Made by a program: the position numbers and the translations under genes. Source: an uncultured Elusimicrobiales bacterium (GTDB lineage Bacteria; Elusimicrobiota; Elusimicrobia; Elusimicrobiales; Elusimicrobiaceae). Taken from it: a DNA stretch of 64,000 bases. The notes beneath the pieces are model-generated. The model ran no database searches. It was not told where the DNA came from and was given only the letters and a program-made list of their open reading frames with translations. Positions 1-7,105 of this stretch are shown here, in pieces. Every line of letters begins with the position of its first letter. The first letter of the stretch is position 1. The stretch is from NCBI GenBank assembly GCA_934667625.1, contig CAKUMH010000001.1, positions 62,001-126,000 on the forward strand, in the 5' to 3' direction.

Positions 1-951
1 GATTTCTTCGTCAATTTTTTCGTCCAAGTTGCCGCGGCTGACCTCTTTGGCCGCCTGTGAAAGGGCACCGATTGGTTCTCCCAAGCGCTCGGCAAAAGTC
101 AGCGCGCCAAAATACGCCAGAGTGGCAATGGACAAGAGGAACAGGGCGATGATCACGTTGGTATAGTAAATACTGCGGTAGGCCTCGCTTTTGAGCTGCA
201 AGACCGCCACATACGCCCCCAAAATGGGCGTGGGAGCAAAGGCGCCCACATACGTGTCCTGCGGGGTGTGCAGATTTTTAATCAGACGGCTTTTTGAGGC
301 AAAGGCCGCTTGGAGAGCGGCGGCATCAAAAGCGGGTTTATACTGGTAATCGCTGGTGTAGATTTTGCCGTCTTGGTCCACAATGTAGATGTGACCCGTT
401 ACGCCGATACGCTGTTCCTGCACGCGGGATAAAAAGCTGAAAAAACTCATAATTCCGTACAGAAAGTCGCCGTTGGAAAGCGGGTAAATAAATTCGCTAA
501 TCGGTCTGCCGGACACCACGTCAAAGCTGCTGACGGAGAGGCGAGGCTCTTGGCGAAGCTCCGCCAAAGAAGGGTCGCCTTGCAAGTCCAGCGCCGGGAT
601 TTGGTTTAACACCTGCTTGTCTCCCGTGCGGTAAAGCTCCTTTCCTTCCTTAGATAAAACCGCCAGCATCAAAAAATCCGGGTTTGCGTTAAGCGTTTCC
701 TTTAGGAGCGCAGTGGGATTTTTGCGCGCATTTAAAATTTCGGCCAGTTTGGGGGCAAACGCCAGGCGCCAAGACAAATCTTCTATGTGCTGGTTCATGG
801 AAGACGACACGATTTGCGCCAAATTGGCGTGCGTCTCCAAGATGTTGTCTTTCAAATGCACCTGATAGTAGGCCAAGAGCAACGCCATGGGAATAAGCGG
901 CATTAACACTACGGCCAAAAACAATTTAAAAAGTTTTGAAAATAAAGACAT
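1..951 (-). CDS. membrane sensor protein with Cache-like and HAMP domains (3' part outside window)
   Basis: Only the first 317 codons are present; the frame is open to base 1, so the gene runs past the left edge. The ATG at 949-951 follows a purine-rich AAGGTGG. A hydrophobic helix (about residues 8-27) is followed by some 230 extracytoplasmic residues with the stretch VTGHIYIVDQDGKIYTS, typical of Cache-type ligand-binding domains. A second membrane helix (about 264-285) leads into a HAMP linker (RLGEPIGALSQAAKEVSRG). This is the architecture of a histidine kinase, diguanylate cyclase, PP2C-type phosphatase or chemoreceptor; the output domain that would decide lies outside the window. The gene starts 64 nt after a pilin on the same strand. 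The ligand cannot be predicted. Confidence 0.8.
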   Translation of the reverse strand, partial: MSLFSKLFKLFLAVVLMPLIPMALLLAYYQVHLKDNILETHANLAQIVSSSMNQHIEDLSWRLAFAPKLAEILNARKNPTALLKETLNANPDFLMLAVLSKEGKELYRTGDKQVLNQIPALDLQGDPSLAELRQEPRLSVSSFDVVSGRPISEFIYPLSNGDFLYGIMSFFSFLSRVQEQRIGVTGHIYIVDQDGKIYTSDYQYKPAFDAAALQAAFASKSRLIKNLHTPQDTYVGAFAPTPILGAYVAVLQLKSEAYRSIYYTNVIIALFLLSIATLAYFGALTFAERLGEPIGALSQAAKEVSRGNLDEKIDEEI

Positions 952-1015
952 AATCCACCTTATTATAGATTATATCAATTCAGCACGCGGGGGAACGAAA
1001 AAAATCTTTTTGGGG

Positions 1016-1507
1016 CTAGCGCAGGCGGTACACATTGTCGCCCCAAGCAGAAAGCTGGCCTGTCTTTTCCCCCAAGGAAGCACAAACCTTTTCCCCGGTT
1101 TTGCCGGCTTCGGCTTGGGAAGGATAACACAATTGATAGGTGGGGTAAAAATCAATAGAAAAGCCCGGGCCTTGCCAAAATACAGCGGGGCCTGAATTGG
1201 GGTTGTGCAGGTCCCCCACCGGGGTGTTGTAAATAATGGTTTGGTCTTGTTCGGTACGGGACGTGTAGGGGAAATCAATATCCAGCGTGTCCAAATCGGC
1301 GGTATACTGGCCGTTGGCCATATAATAGACCTGCTTGGCATTTACAATGCTTTTAAGCACGGGCAACACGCGCGCCACGCGGGACTTGCGCACGGCTACT
1401 TCGTATTGGGGCAGCGCAATGGCGGCCAAAATGCCGATGATGAGCACAACAACTAACAACTCAATAAGCGTAAAACCGCCTAAACGGCGCGTAGTAACGT
1501 TTTTCAT
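1016..1507 (-). CDS. type IV pilin-like prepilin (pilin locus 1)
   Basis: 163-residue prepilin. The leader MKNVTTRRLGG is followed by the class III N-methylation motif FTLIELLVVVLIIGILAAIA, with Glu at position +5 and the usual long hydrophobic helix. A prepilin peptidase should cut after the second Gly. The globular part (YMANGQYTADLDTLDIDF, then a C-terminal pair of Cys about 16 residues apart) fits a small PilA/PilE-type fold with a D-region disulfide. I chose ATG 1507 because AAAAGGAAGG lies just upstream. An in-frame TTG at 1555 inside the leader hairpin has no ribosome-binding site. Whether this is a major or minor pilin cannot be told from sequence. Confidence 0.93.
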   Translation of the reverse strand: MKNVTTRRLGGFTLIELLVVVLIIGILAAIALPQYEVAVRKSRVARVLPVLKSIVNAKQVYYMANGQYTADLDTLDIDFPYTSRTEQDQTIIYNTPVGDLHNPNSGPAVFWQGPGFSIDFYPTYQLCYPSQAEAGKTGEKVCASLGEKTGQLSAWGDNVYRLR

Positions 1508-1597
1508 GACGACCTTCCTTTTTGATAAATTTTGAGCATACTCAAAATTTATCAAAAAAAAAACGATTACAACCCTTTTATATTTCCCCGGCCCAAA
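1508..1597 (-). promoter_or_regulatory. conserved pilin 5' leader with AT-rich hairpin (copy 1)
   Basis: The stretch upstream of the pilin ATG recurs almost identically before three other pilin starts. Read on the minus strand it has a TATAAAAGGG/TGTAATCG block, a T-run, a hairpin (arms 1522-1536 and 1541-1555, 15 perfect base pairs, loop of four) and the ribosome-binding site AAGGAAGG. The hairpin is followed by A and G, not U, in the direction of transcription, so it is not a terminator for the pilin. A 5'-UTR stability or translation-control element is inferred. Confidence 0.75.
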
Positions 1598-1696
1598 AAC
1601 GGCTTTTCAACAAGGAAGAGAGGCTGGAACCCTGCGGGCCGCTAGACACTCCTGCATGGCCCTTATTTAATAAGGGACATAACGACCCAAAAGGTA

Positions 1697-1721
1697 GATT
1701 CTGAAACAAGTTCAGAATGAC
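1697..1721. repeat. short palindromic repeat, type A
   Basis: GATTCTGAAACAAGTTCAGAATGAC: inverted arms around ACAAG. One of a family found at least six times in the window with consensus TGCTGAAACAAGTTCAGCAT. Confidence 0.8.
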
Positions 1722-1739
1722 CTCATAATGAAACGGCAA

Positions 1740-1768
1740 GATCCTGGACTACAACACTCCAGGATGAC
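1740..1768. repeat. short palindromic repeat, type B
   Basis: Arms ATCCTGGA and TCCAGGAT around a 9-nt centre, followed by GAC. The same element recurs at 23235, 23492, 30263 and 39714. Confidence 0.8.
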
Positions 1769-1810
1769 AGCAAAACAACAACAGCAAACAACAAAACAAC
1801 ACATGCGGTA

Positions 1811-1835
1811 GATGCTGAATCAAGTTCAGCATGAC
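1811..1835. repeat. short palindromic repeat, type A
   Basis: Arms GATGCTGAA and TTCAGCATGAC around a short centre; third repeat of this cluster. Confidence 0.8.
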
Positions 1836-2154
1836 CTTTTTATTTTTTCATTATGGTTGGTTGTTTTTGTCGCCCTTTGCGTTGTTTTTAAAAGGCGGTT
1901 TAAACGGAATAGTATTTTTATTTGTTTGAGCCCTTAGGGCGAGTTGTAAAGACTCCCGCCGTTACTGCCTTTTATGGGCAGGAACCCGCTGGTCTTTTTG
2001 GTTCTTTTTCTCCCACGAGAAAAAGAAAGCCCCATAGGCCAAGGGGCCTAAATGTGCCTGGGCCTATCAGGCCGAAAAGGATAGGTCTTTTTTAGAGGTT
2101 CACACGGGCCCTTTGGCCCTGGTGAACAGCGTGCGAAAACCCTATAGTATAAGT

Positions 2155-2412
2155 ATGACAAAGAAACTTTTAACCCTAGCCGCGTTTGTGCGAGATGAAT
2201 GGATGCGCCAAGTGTCTTTGGACCTGCAGGCGGCACCGTCGCTGCGGGTGCAAGAAAAAACCGTACTTTTGAACCGCACCGAAGCCGCCTTTGTGGACGC
2301 CGAAACCCGGCATTTGTTAGAAGGTCAGCGACAGGAAACCCTGCGCAGGCGCCGTCTGGGCATTCCGCCTCCGCCCGCGCCGGGCAGCATTGCTTACGCC
2401 GTGTATTATTAA
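2155..2412 (+). CDS. small hypothetical protein
   Basis: 85 codons starting MTKKLLTLAAFVRDEWMRQ. I do not recognise the family. It is hydrophilic and Arg/Glu-rich with a Pro-rich tail (RRRLGIPPPPAPG) and no membrane segment. ATG 2155 is chosen because a -10-like TATAGT (2143-2148) sits 6 nt upstream, suggesting a leaderless message; there is no ribosome-binding site, and no support for the longer frame from 2113. A strong bidirectional terminator follows directly, supporting real transcription. The gene stands alone between a repeat field and the convergent etf operon. Confidence 0.6.
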   Translation: MTKKLLTLAAFVRDEWMRQVSLDLQAAPSLRVQEKTVLLNRTEAAFVDAETRHLLEGQRQETLRRRRLGIPPPPAPGSIAYAVYY

Positions 2413-2426
2413 AATTTTAGCTACAT

Positions 2427-2462
2427 AAAACGCCCCCGGCTTGTACCTGCCGGGGGCGTTTT
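2427..2462. terminator. bidirectional rho-independent terminator
   Basis: GC-rich stem (AAAACGCCCCCGGC with GCCGGGGGCGTTTT) flanked by A-run and T-run, between two convergent genes. Confidence 0.9.
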
Positions 2463-2479
2463 GATATCTAAAAAACCGT

Positions 2480-3670
2480 TTATTTGGTTTTTTTGAGTTC
2501 TTCTACAATGCGCGGCAGAATTTGGTGCGCATCGCCGACGAACCCGTATTTGCAGACGTTGAAGATCGGCGCATTGGCATCTTTGTTGATACCAATAATT
2601 ACGTCGCTATGTTCCATGCCGACAATATGCTGTACCGCGCCGGAAATACCGCACGCCACATACAGCTTGGCGGAAACCGTCACGCCGCTTTGACCGATCT
2701 GCTGGTCTTTGGGTTTGAGGCCCAAGTCAATCGCCGCGCGGGAAGCACCTACCGTTCCGCCCAGTTCGCCTGCTAAGTTTTCCAAGAGGTCAAAACCCGC
2801 TTGGTTCTTCATACCGCGGCCGCCGGCTATGACCACTTCGGCCTCGTCCAGCTTCATGCCTGCGGCGGGCGGATCCATGTGCGTATTGATAATGCGCACT
2901 TTGGCCGCTTCGGCGGGCAGGGCGATGGCTTCGTGAATCACCTGCGCCATTTTGCCGGGGGTGGTAACCACTTTTTTGAACACGTTGGGGCGTACGGTGG
3001 ACATTTGCGGGCGGTAGTCCGGGCATTTAATGTCCGCCATGATGTTGCCGCCAAACGCAGGGCGGGTTTGAATCAGGTTGCCGTCTTTAATGGACAGGCC
3101 CGTGCAATCCGCCGTCAAACCGACAAACAGTTCCGACGAAATGCGCGGAGACAAATCGCGCCCGATATAAGTGGACGGATAAAGCACCACGCTGGGGTTG
3201 TATTTTTTAATCAGCGTCACCATGGCGTTGGCATAAGCCGCGGTGTTGTAGTTGTGGTAAGCCGGGCTGCTGACAGCGTAAATTTTATCCGTGCCGTACT
3301 GGGAAAGCTCGGCAAAGTATTGCTCTACATTTTCGCCAATGACAACGGCGCAAAGCTCTTCGCCCAGCTGGTTGGCCAGCTCGCGGCCCTTGGACAAAAG
3401 TTCAAAACCTACGGGGCGGACCTTTTGGGTGCGGCCGTCGTCGGCGATTTCAATAAAGGCCCAAACGCCCTTGTAGGCGGAAAGGTCCTTTTTGGCGGCG
3501 CCGGTGGCGGGCAGAGAAAGCGCTTTAACGGGGCAGGCGCTCACACACGCACCGCACATGGTGCAGGCGTTGGAAGCCACCGCTTTGCGGTTGACCAAAG
3601 AGAGCGCACCAAACGGACAAGTGGCAACACACTTGCCACAGCCTACGCATTTTTCAGAAATTTGAATCAT
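2480..3670 (-). CDS. etfA: electron transfer flavoprotein alpha subunit with N-terminal ferredoxin domain
   Basis: 396 residues. Residues 1-60 form a 2[4Fe-4S] ferredoxin module (CVGCGKCVATCP and CTMCGACVSACP). The rest is a standard EtfA: an N-terminal Rossmann-like half, then the FAD-binding C-terminal half with GASRAAIDLG and YVACGISGAVQHIVGM, ending in the usual KYGFVGDAHQILP. With EtfB it carries electrons to or from the acyl-CoA dehydrogenase encoded upstream. The ferredoxin extension is known in some anaerobe ETFs and suggests direct exchange with ferredoxin-level carriers. Its ATG overlaps the etfB stop (ATGA), so the two are translationally coupled. Confidence 0.96.
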   Translation of the reverse strand: MIQISEKCVGCGKCVATCPFGALSLVNRKAVASNACTMCGACVSACPVKALSLPATGAAKKDLSAYKGVWAFIEIADDGRTQKVRPVGFELLSKGRELANQLGEELCAVVIGENVEQYFAELSQYGTDKIYAVSSPAYHNYNTAAYANAMVTLIKKYNPSVVLYPSTYIGRDLSPRISSELFVGLTADCTGLSIKDGNLIQTRPAFGGNIMADIKCPDYRPQMSTVRPNVFKKVVTTPGKMAQVIHEAIALPAEAAKVRIINTHMDPPAAGMKLDEAEVVIAGGRGMKNQAGFDLLENLAGELGGTVGASRAAIDLGLKPKDQQIGQSGVTVSAKLYVACGISGAVQHIVGMEHSDVIIGINKDANAPIFNVCKYGFVGDAHQILPRIVEELKKTK

Positions 3671-4455
3671 TTGATTACACTCTCCTTTTTCAAAATCTCA
3701 ATAAATTTATCGGCCAGTTCCACGGCAGAACCAGAGAACATTTCGCCTTTTTGGCGGGCAGGCGGCGGGAAGATGCGGTCCACACGGGTGGGAGAGCCTT
3801 CCAAGCCTAGTTTGTGCGGGTCGGCGTTGACGTCTTTTTCCGTCCACACGTGGATGACTTTATCCTGCGCCTTGTGCGCGGCCATAAAAGAAGGATACTT
3901 GGCCACGTAATCGTGCGGCATGGTCATCGTCACCAATGCGGGCAGGTCGGCCTGCAGAATTTGGTGGCCGCCTTCAATGAGTTTTTTGACGACAATTTGG
4001 TTGCCGTTGGCGTCAATACTTTCGCAGAACGTAATTTGCGGAATGCCCAAGTGGAAGGCAATGCCAGGACCCGTTTGGGCGGTATCGCCGTCAATAGCCA
4101 TTTGGCCGCAGAGGATCAAATCGTACTGGCCAATGTGGCGCACGGCCATGGCCAAGGCGTACGAAGTGGCCCAGGTGTCGGAACCGGCAAACGCACGGCT
4201 GGAAAGCAGCACGCCTTCGTCCGCACCCAGGGCAAGCGCCAGGCGCAAAACAGCCGTGGCCTGTTGCGGGCCCATGGATAGCACCGTCACCTTTGCACCG
4301 GTTTTGGCCTTGATGTCTAAGGCTCTTTCCAGGGCAAAGTGGTCGTACGGATTTAAAATGCTGGGAACGCCCGCACGAATGAGCGTACCGGTTTTCGGGT
4401 CTACCTTTACTTGGGTAGAATCGGGAACTTGTTTAATGCAAACAATAATGTTCAT
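3667..4455 (-). CDS. etfB: electron transfer flavoprotein beta subunit
   Basis: 262 residues, the usual EtfB length. It opens with MNIIVCIKQVPDSTQVKVDP and contains GALALGADEG-type ADP-binding features (LALALGADEGVLLSSRAFAG) and QMAIDGDTAQTGPGIAFHLG, both typical of the family. It pairs with the ferredoxin-fused EtfA encoded immediately downstream (4-nt overlap). It lies 9 nt after the acyl-CoA dehydrogenase, so the three genes form one operon read on the minus strand. EtfB binds AMP, or a second FAD in bifurcating types; which applies here cannot be read with certainty. Confidence 0.96.
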   Translation of the reverse strand: MNIIVCIKQVPDSTQVKVDPKTGTLIRAGVPSILNPYDHFALERALDIKAKTGAKVTVLSMGPQQATAVLRLALALGADEGVLLSSRAFAGSDTWATSYALAMAVRHIGQYDLILCGQMAIDGDTAQTGPGIAFHLGIPQITFCESIDANGNQIVVKKLIEGGHQILQADLPALVTMTMPHDYVAKYPSFMAAHKAQDKVIHVWTEKDVNADPHKLGLEGSPTRVDRIFPPPARQKGEMFSGSAVELADKFIEILKKESVIK

Positions 4456-4464
4456 GAGCGTATC

Positions 4465-6108
4465 CTATTTTTTGAAAACTTCTCTGAGTTTGGCGGAAAC
4501 CACGTCCATATCGTCAATGAGGCCGAGCATTTTGCCTTCAATGCCCACCAAATTGACCGCTTGACCGAGTTCGGCCGCGTTAAACGCCGGGCAGGTGCCC
4601 AAAATCAGGCGCATGCCGTCCGTGGCGGTTTTGAAGGCGCTCTGGCGCGCGTTGACACGGGCCATGGTGCTTAAGGTATTTAAGTCAAAGCGGCTGCCTT
4701 CGGTGATGACCTTGTTGGCGCATTGGCGCGTAAACACGGCGGCCACTTCCATTTCGCTGATGAGGTCGCCCAACATGAAGGTTACATACTGGTGGCGCGT
4801 CAGTTTCTGCGCGCGGCAATCCTCCAGCACGCGGGCCAAGGCTCTAAAGCCCAGTGCCACGCTGTCCGCACCGACGTTCGGGTTCTGCGCGTGAATCGCG
4901 TCAAACTCGGCCGCCTGGTTGAGGTAGTATTGGCCGCGGCTTTTTAAATGTTCCTGCCAGCGACCGCGGAAGATTGTCATTTCCAACACTTCGCTGGTGC
5001 CTTCGTAAATGCAGGTAATTTTAACGTCGCGTTTGATTTTTTCTACGGCAAATTCTTTGGTGTAACCAAAGCCGCCCATGGCTTGGATGGAATCTTCGGC
5101 CGCTTTGTTGCCCGATTCCGTGGCGTACAACTTGGCGATAGCGCCTTCCGTGGCGAGGCCGTGATTATTGACTTCCAGCTGTTTGGCCGTCCAGTCAATA
5201 TAGGCGCGGGCCGCTTCAAAGCGGACATAGTGCGGGGTGATGAGCTTTAACATGAATCCCTGCTTTTCGGCCAACGGGCCTCCCGCTTGAATGCGCTGCT
5301 GGGCATACTGCAAGGCCGTTTCTACGGCTTCTTCGCCGCCACCCAAACCAAACGCCGCCACCATAAGGCGCGTATAGCCGAACACGGCCTGCGCCTGCAG
5401 GAAGCCTTGGCCTTCTTTCAGACCAATTAAATTTTCGGCCGGGACATAGACATCGTCAAACGCCAAGCCCGCCGTGTTGGAAAGGCGGATACCGTGTTTG
5501 TCTTCGTGCACATCCTGCGTGAAACCCGGGGTGCCCTTTTCTACAATAAACCAGCTCGGACCGCCCGGAGCCAGAGCGAGGACCGTGTAAATATCGGCCA
5601 CGCCGCCATTGGAAATCCACATTTTGCTGCCGGTGATTTTGTAGCCGACAAGCTTGCCGTCTTTGACGACGTGCTCGGCGCGGGTGCGCAGGGAAACAAG
5701 GTCGGAGCCGGCATCGGCTTCCGTGGCACCGTACGCCACGAGTTTATTTTCTTGCGCAATTTTTTTGAACCATTTGGCCTTCTGTTCGGGCGTACCGCCG
5801 ACGTTGATCGGGTCGCTGCCCAGGAAGGTGGCAAATACGCCGGTGGCAATGCCCAGGTCTATGCGGGCCAACTGCTCGCACACGCGGTAGATTTCGGTGG
5901 TTTGGCCGCCGAGTCCGCCGTATTCCTCGGGAATAAGCAACAGATGCACACCCAGCACATCGTGGTCGTACATCTCTTTTAAAATGTCTAAGGGAATTTC
6001 GTTTTTGGCATCATGCTCGCGGATTAGGTTAAAAGAAATCCGGTTTTTAGCATATTGCTTTAAACTGTCCAACATCAGGTTTCTGGTGGTCAGGTCGTTT
6101 TTAGCCAT
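4465..6108 (-). CDS. acyl-CoA dehydrogenase, long form
   Basis: 547 residues, well above the roughly 380 of short-chain enzymes, with about 130 extra residues at the C-terminus. Core motifs are present: YGATEADAGSD and the KMWISNGGVADIY FAD/substrate region, and IYEGTSEVLEM carrying the catalytic-base Glu. It oxidises, or in the fermentative direction forms, a saturated acyl-CoA and passes electrons to EtfBA encoded next. ATG 6108 is chosen for its ribosome-binding site (GGAGAAA); the longer frame from 6201 has none. The long C-terminal part recalls multidomain acyl-CoA dehydrogenases; the chain-length specificity is not clear from sequence. Confidence 0.93.
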   Translation of the reverse strand: MAKNDLTTRNLMLDSLKQYAKNRISFNLIREHDAKNEIPLDILKEMYDHDVLGVHLLLIPEEYGGLGGQTTEIYRVCEQLARIDLGIATGVFATFLGSDPINVGGTPEQKAKWFKKIAQENKLVAYGATEADAGSDLVSLRTRAEHVVKDGKLVGYKITGSKMWISNGGVADIYTVLALAPGGPSWFIVEKGTPGFTQDVHEDKHGIRLSNTAGLAFDDVYVPAENLIGLKEGQGFLQAQAVFGYTRLMVAAFGLGGGEEAVETALQYAQQRIQAGGPLAEKQGFMLKLITPHYVRFEAARAYIDWTAKQLEVNNHGLATEGAIAKLYATESGNKAAEDSIQAMGGFGYTKEFAVEKIKRDVKITCIYEGTSEVLEMTIFRGRWQEHLKSRGQYYLNQAAEFDAIHAQNPNVGADSVALGFRALARVLEDCRAQKLTRHQYVTFMLGDLISEMEVAAVFTRQCANKVITEGSRFDLNTLSTMARVNARQSAFKTATDGMRLILGTCPAFNAAELGQAVNLVGIEGKMLGLIDDMDVVSAKLREVFKK

Positions 6109-6207
6109 ATTTGGGTTTCTCCAAAATACAATATAGGTATATGATACCAATTTTTGAGTTTGTGCGCATAGAGCAACAAAAAGACAACGACCACAACACA
6201 AGCGGCA

Positions 6208-6232
6208 GCTGGTGAAACAAGTTCAGCATGAC
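6208..6232. repeat. short palindromic repeat, type A variant
   Basis: GCTGGTGAAACAAGTTCAGCATGAC; left arm has drifted from the consensus GATGCTGAA. Upstream of the acyl-CoA dehydrogenase operon. Confidence 0.7.
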
Positions 6233-6252
6233 GGGCTATTTTAACAACGGCG

Positions 6253-6294
6253 AGCTCCTGGAACCCCGCGGGCCGCCAGGCACTCCAGGATGAC
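6253..6294. repeat. short palindromic repeat, type C (long centre)
   Basis: Arms AGCTCCTGGA and ACTCCAGGATGAC around a GC-rich CCCCGCGGGCCGCCAGG centre. Related copies lie near 1625-1664 and 23607-23643. It shares the TCCAGGATGAC end with type B. Confidence 0.65.
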
Positions 6295-6380
6295 GGCCTT
6301 CATTTAACAGCAGGAAAAGCAACATAAATGCCCCAGCTAATAGCGACAGCACGAAAAAACCTAAAAAGCTTTTTATAAGG

Positions 6381-6386
6381 TATAAT
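6381..6386 (+). promoter_or_regulatory. -10 box giving a probable leaderless hinT transcript
   Basis: Perfect TATAAT only 6 nt before the hinT ATG and no ribosome-binding site between. Transcription should start at or within a base or two of the start codon. Confidence 0.6.
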
Positions 6387-6392
6387 AGCTTT

Positions 6393-6728
6393 ATGAATTG
6401 TATTTTTTGCGGCATTGCCGACGGCTCTGTAAAAAGCCAGCTTGTGTATGAAGATGATGAGGTGGTAGCCTTTAAGGATTTAAACCCGCAGGCGCCCACG
6501 CATCTGTTGATTATCCCGCGCAAACACATTGCGCGCCTGAGCGAAGCGGACGAAAAGGACGCGCTCCTACTAGGCAAAATTTTGCTGGTGGCCCAAAAAT
6601 TGGCCAAGCAGTTAAACCTAAAGGATTTCCGCCTGATTACCAACAACGGCAAAGGTGCCGGACAGAGTGTGGACCATTTGCATTTCCACCTGATGGCAGG
6701 CAGACGTTTTTTGTGGCCGGCGGGGTGA
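6393..6728 (+). CDS. hinT: HIT family purine nucleoside phosphoramidase
   Basis: 111 residues, normal for bacterial HinT. The histidine triad HLHFHLM lies at residues 95-101, with LLIIPRKHIARL and ITNNGKGAGQSVDH as in characterised members. The enzyme hydrolyses AMP-lysine and other adenosine phosphoramidates in the cytoplasm; its physiological substrate is usually unclear. The N-terminal CIFCGIADG keeps the Cys pair seen in zinc-binding HIT proteins, but the remaining ligands are not obvious. It is followed by the rpsU promoter and is probably a separate transcription unit. Confidence 0.95.
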   Translation: MNCIFCGIADGSVKSQLVYEDDEVVAFKDLNPQAPTHLLIIPRKHIARLSEADEKDALLLGKILLVAQKLAKQLNLKDFRLITNNGKGAGQSVDHLHFHLMAGRRFLWPAG

Positions 6729-6755
6729 GGCTACCCAAAACCGCCCAAAATAAGC

Positions 6756-6761
6756 TATAAT
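6756..6761 (+). promoter_or_regulatory. -10 box of the rpsU-dnaG-rpoD operon
   Basis: TATAAT about 60 nt before rpsU, just after the hinT stop. No convincing -35 box is visible. Confidence 0.5.
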
Positions 6762-6823
6762 ATCTACAAGGTAAAATTTCCTTTTATTTTTGTCTATTGA
6801 CCATAGAAGGTGGTGAGAAGAGA

Positions 6824-7018
6824 ATGGTTTTCGTAAAAGTCAGAGATGCCGAACATCTGGAAGAAGCGCTCAAACGCTTTAAAAGAGAATGCGAAAAGAA
6901 CGGCATTTTGAAAGAAATCAAAAGACGCGAAACGTATATGCCTCCGAGCGTGAAGAGAAAAATCAAATCGCAGGAAGCCCAGCGCCGCGCCCGCCGCACC
7001 AAACGCAGACGCTTCTAA
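6824..7018 (+). CDS. rpsU: 30S ribosomal protein S21
   Basis: 64 residues. It is basic throughout, with EALKRFKRECEKNGILKEIK and a C-terminal RRARRTKRRRF, as in S21. S21 joins the 30S platform near the anti-Shine-Dalgarno end of 16S rRNA. ATG 6824 is preceded by GGTGAGAAG; the frame open from 6797 would add nine residues not found in the family. It heads the macromolecular synthesis operon, with dnaG and rpoD downstream in the same order as in many bacteria. Confidence 0.97.
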   Translation: MVFVKVRDAEHLEEALKRFKRECEKNGILKEIKRRETYMPPSVKRKIKSQEAQRRARRTKRRRF

Positions 7019-7034
7019 TAAAAGCAGTTTTACA

Positions 7035-7084
7035 GGCAATAGTCCTTTACGCAAGTATTGGGCTATTGCCTTCTTTGCCTTACT
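7035..7084 (+). terminator. intra-operon hairpin between rpsU and dnaG
   Basis: 11-bp stem (GGCAATAGTCC at 7035-7045 with GGGCTATTGCC at 7060-7070, one G-U pair) followed by the T-rich TTCTTTGCCTT. It sits where E. coli carries the partial terminator that raises S21 over DnaG output. Confidence 0.65.
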
Positions 7085-7105
7085 CTATACCCAGGCGGTT
7101 CCGGC

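Larger units (their letters stand above)
1598..2154. other. gene-free repeat-rich stretch
   Basis: About 560 bases without a supported gene. The left half carries the short palindromic repeats listed separately. The right half has a perfect 11-bp stem at 2002-2027 (left arm TTCTTTTTCTC), a GGCC-rich segment at 2036-2075 and a 12-bp stem with one mismatch at 2099-2126. The minus strand has a 33-codon open frame (1934-2035) with no ribosome-binding site, which I do not call as a gene. Confidence 0.6.

Noticed and set aside
1508..1555. In-frame TTG start upstream of the pilin giving MINFEYAQNLSKRKVV extension
   Set aside because: The codons lie in the hairpin, with a T-run and no ribosome-binding site in front. 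A good ribosome-binding site precedes the ATG. The apparent peptide conservation follows from the conserved hairpin DNA.
1522..1555. Pilin leader hairpin as rho-independent terminator
   Set aside because: In the direction of pilin transcription it is followed by A and G, not U. In the other direction it is followed by A-run.
2801..3910. 369-codon open frame antisense to etfA/etfB
   Set aside because: A shadow frame opposite well-supported genes; low-complexity Gly/Arg/His-rich translation without family match.
7058..7105. ATG 7058 as dnaG start
   Set aside because: Lies within the hairpin region, has no ribosome-binding site and adds 16 residues not seen in primases.
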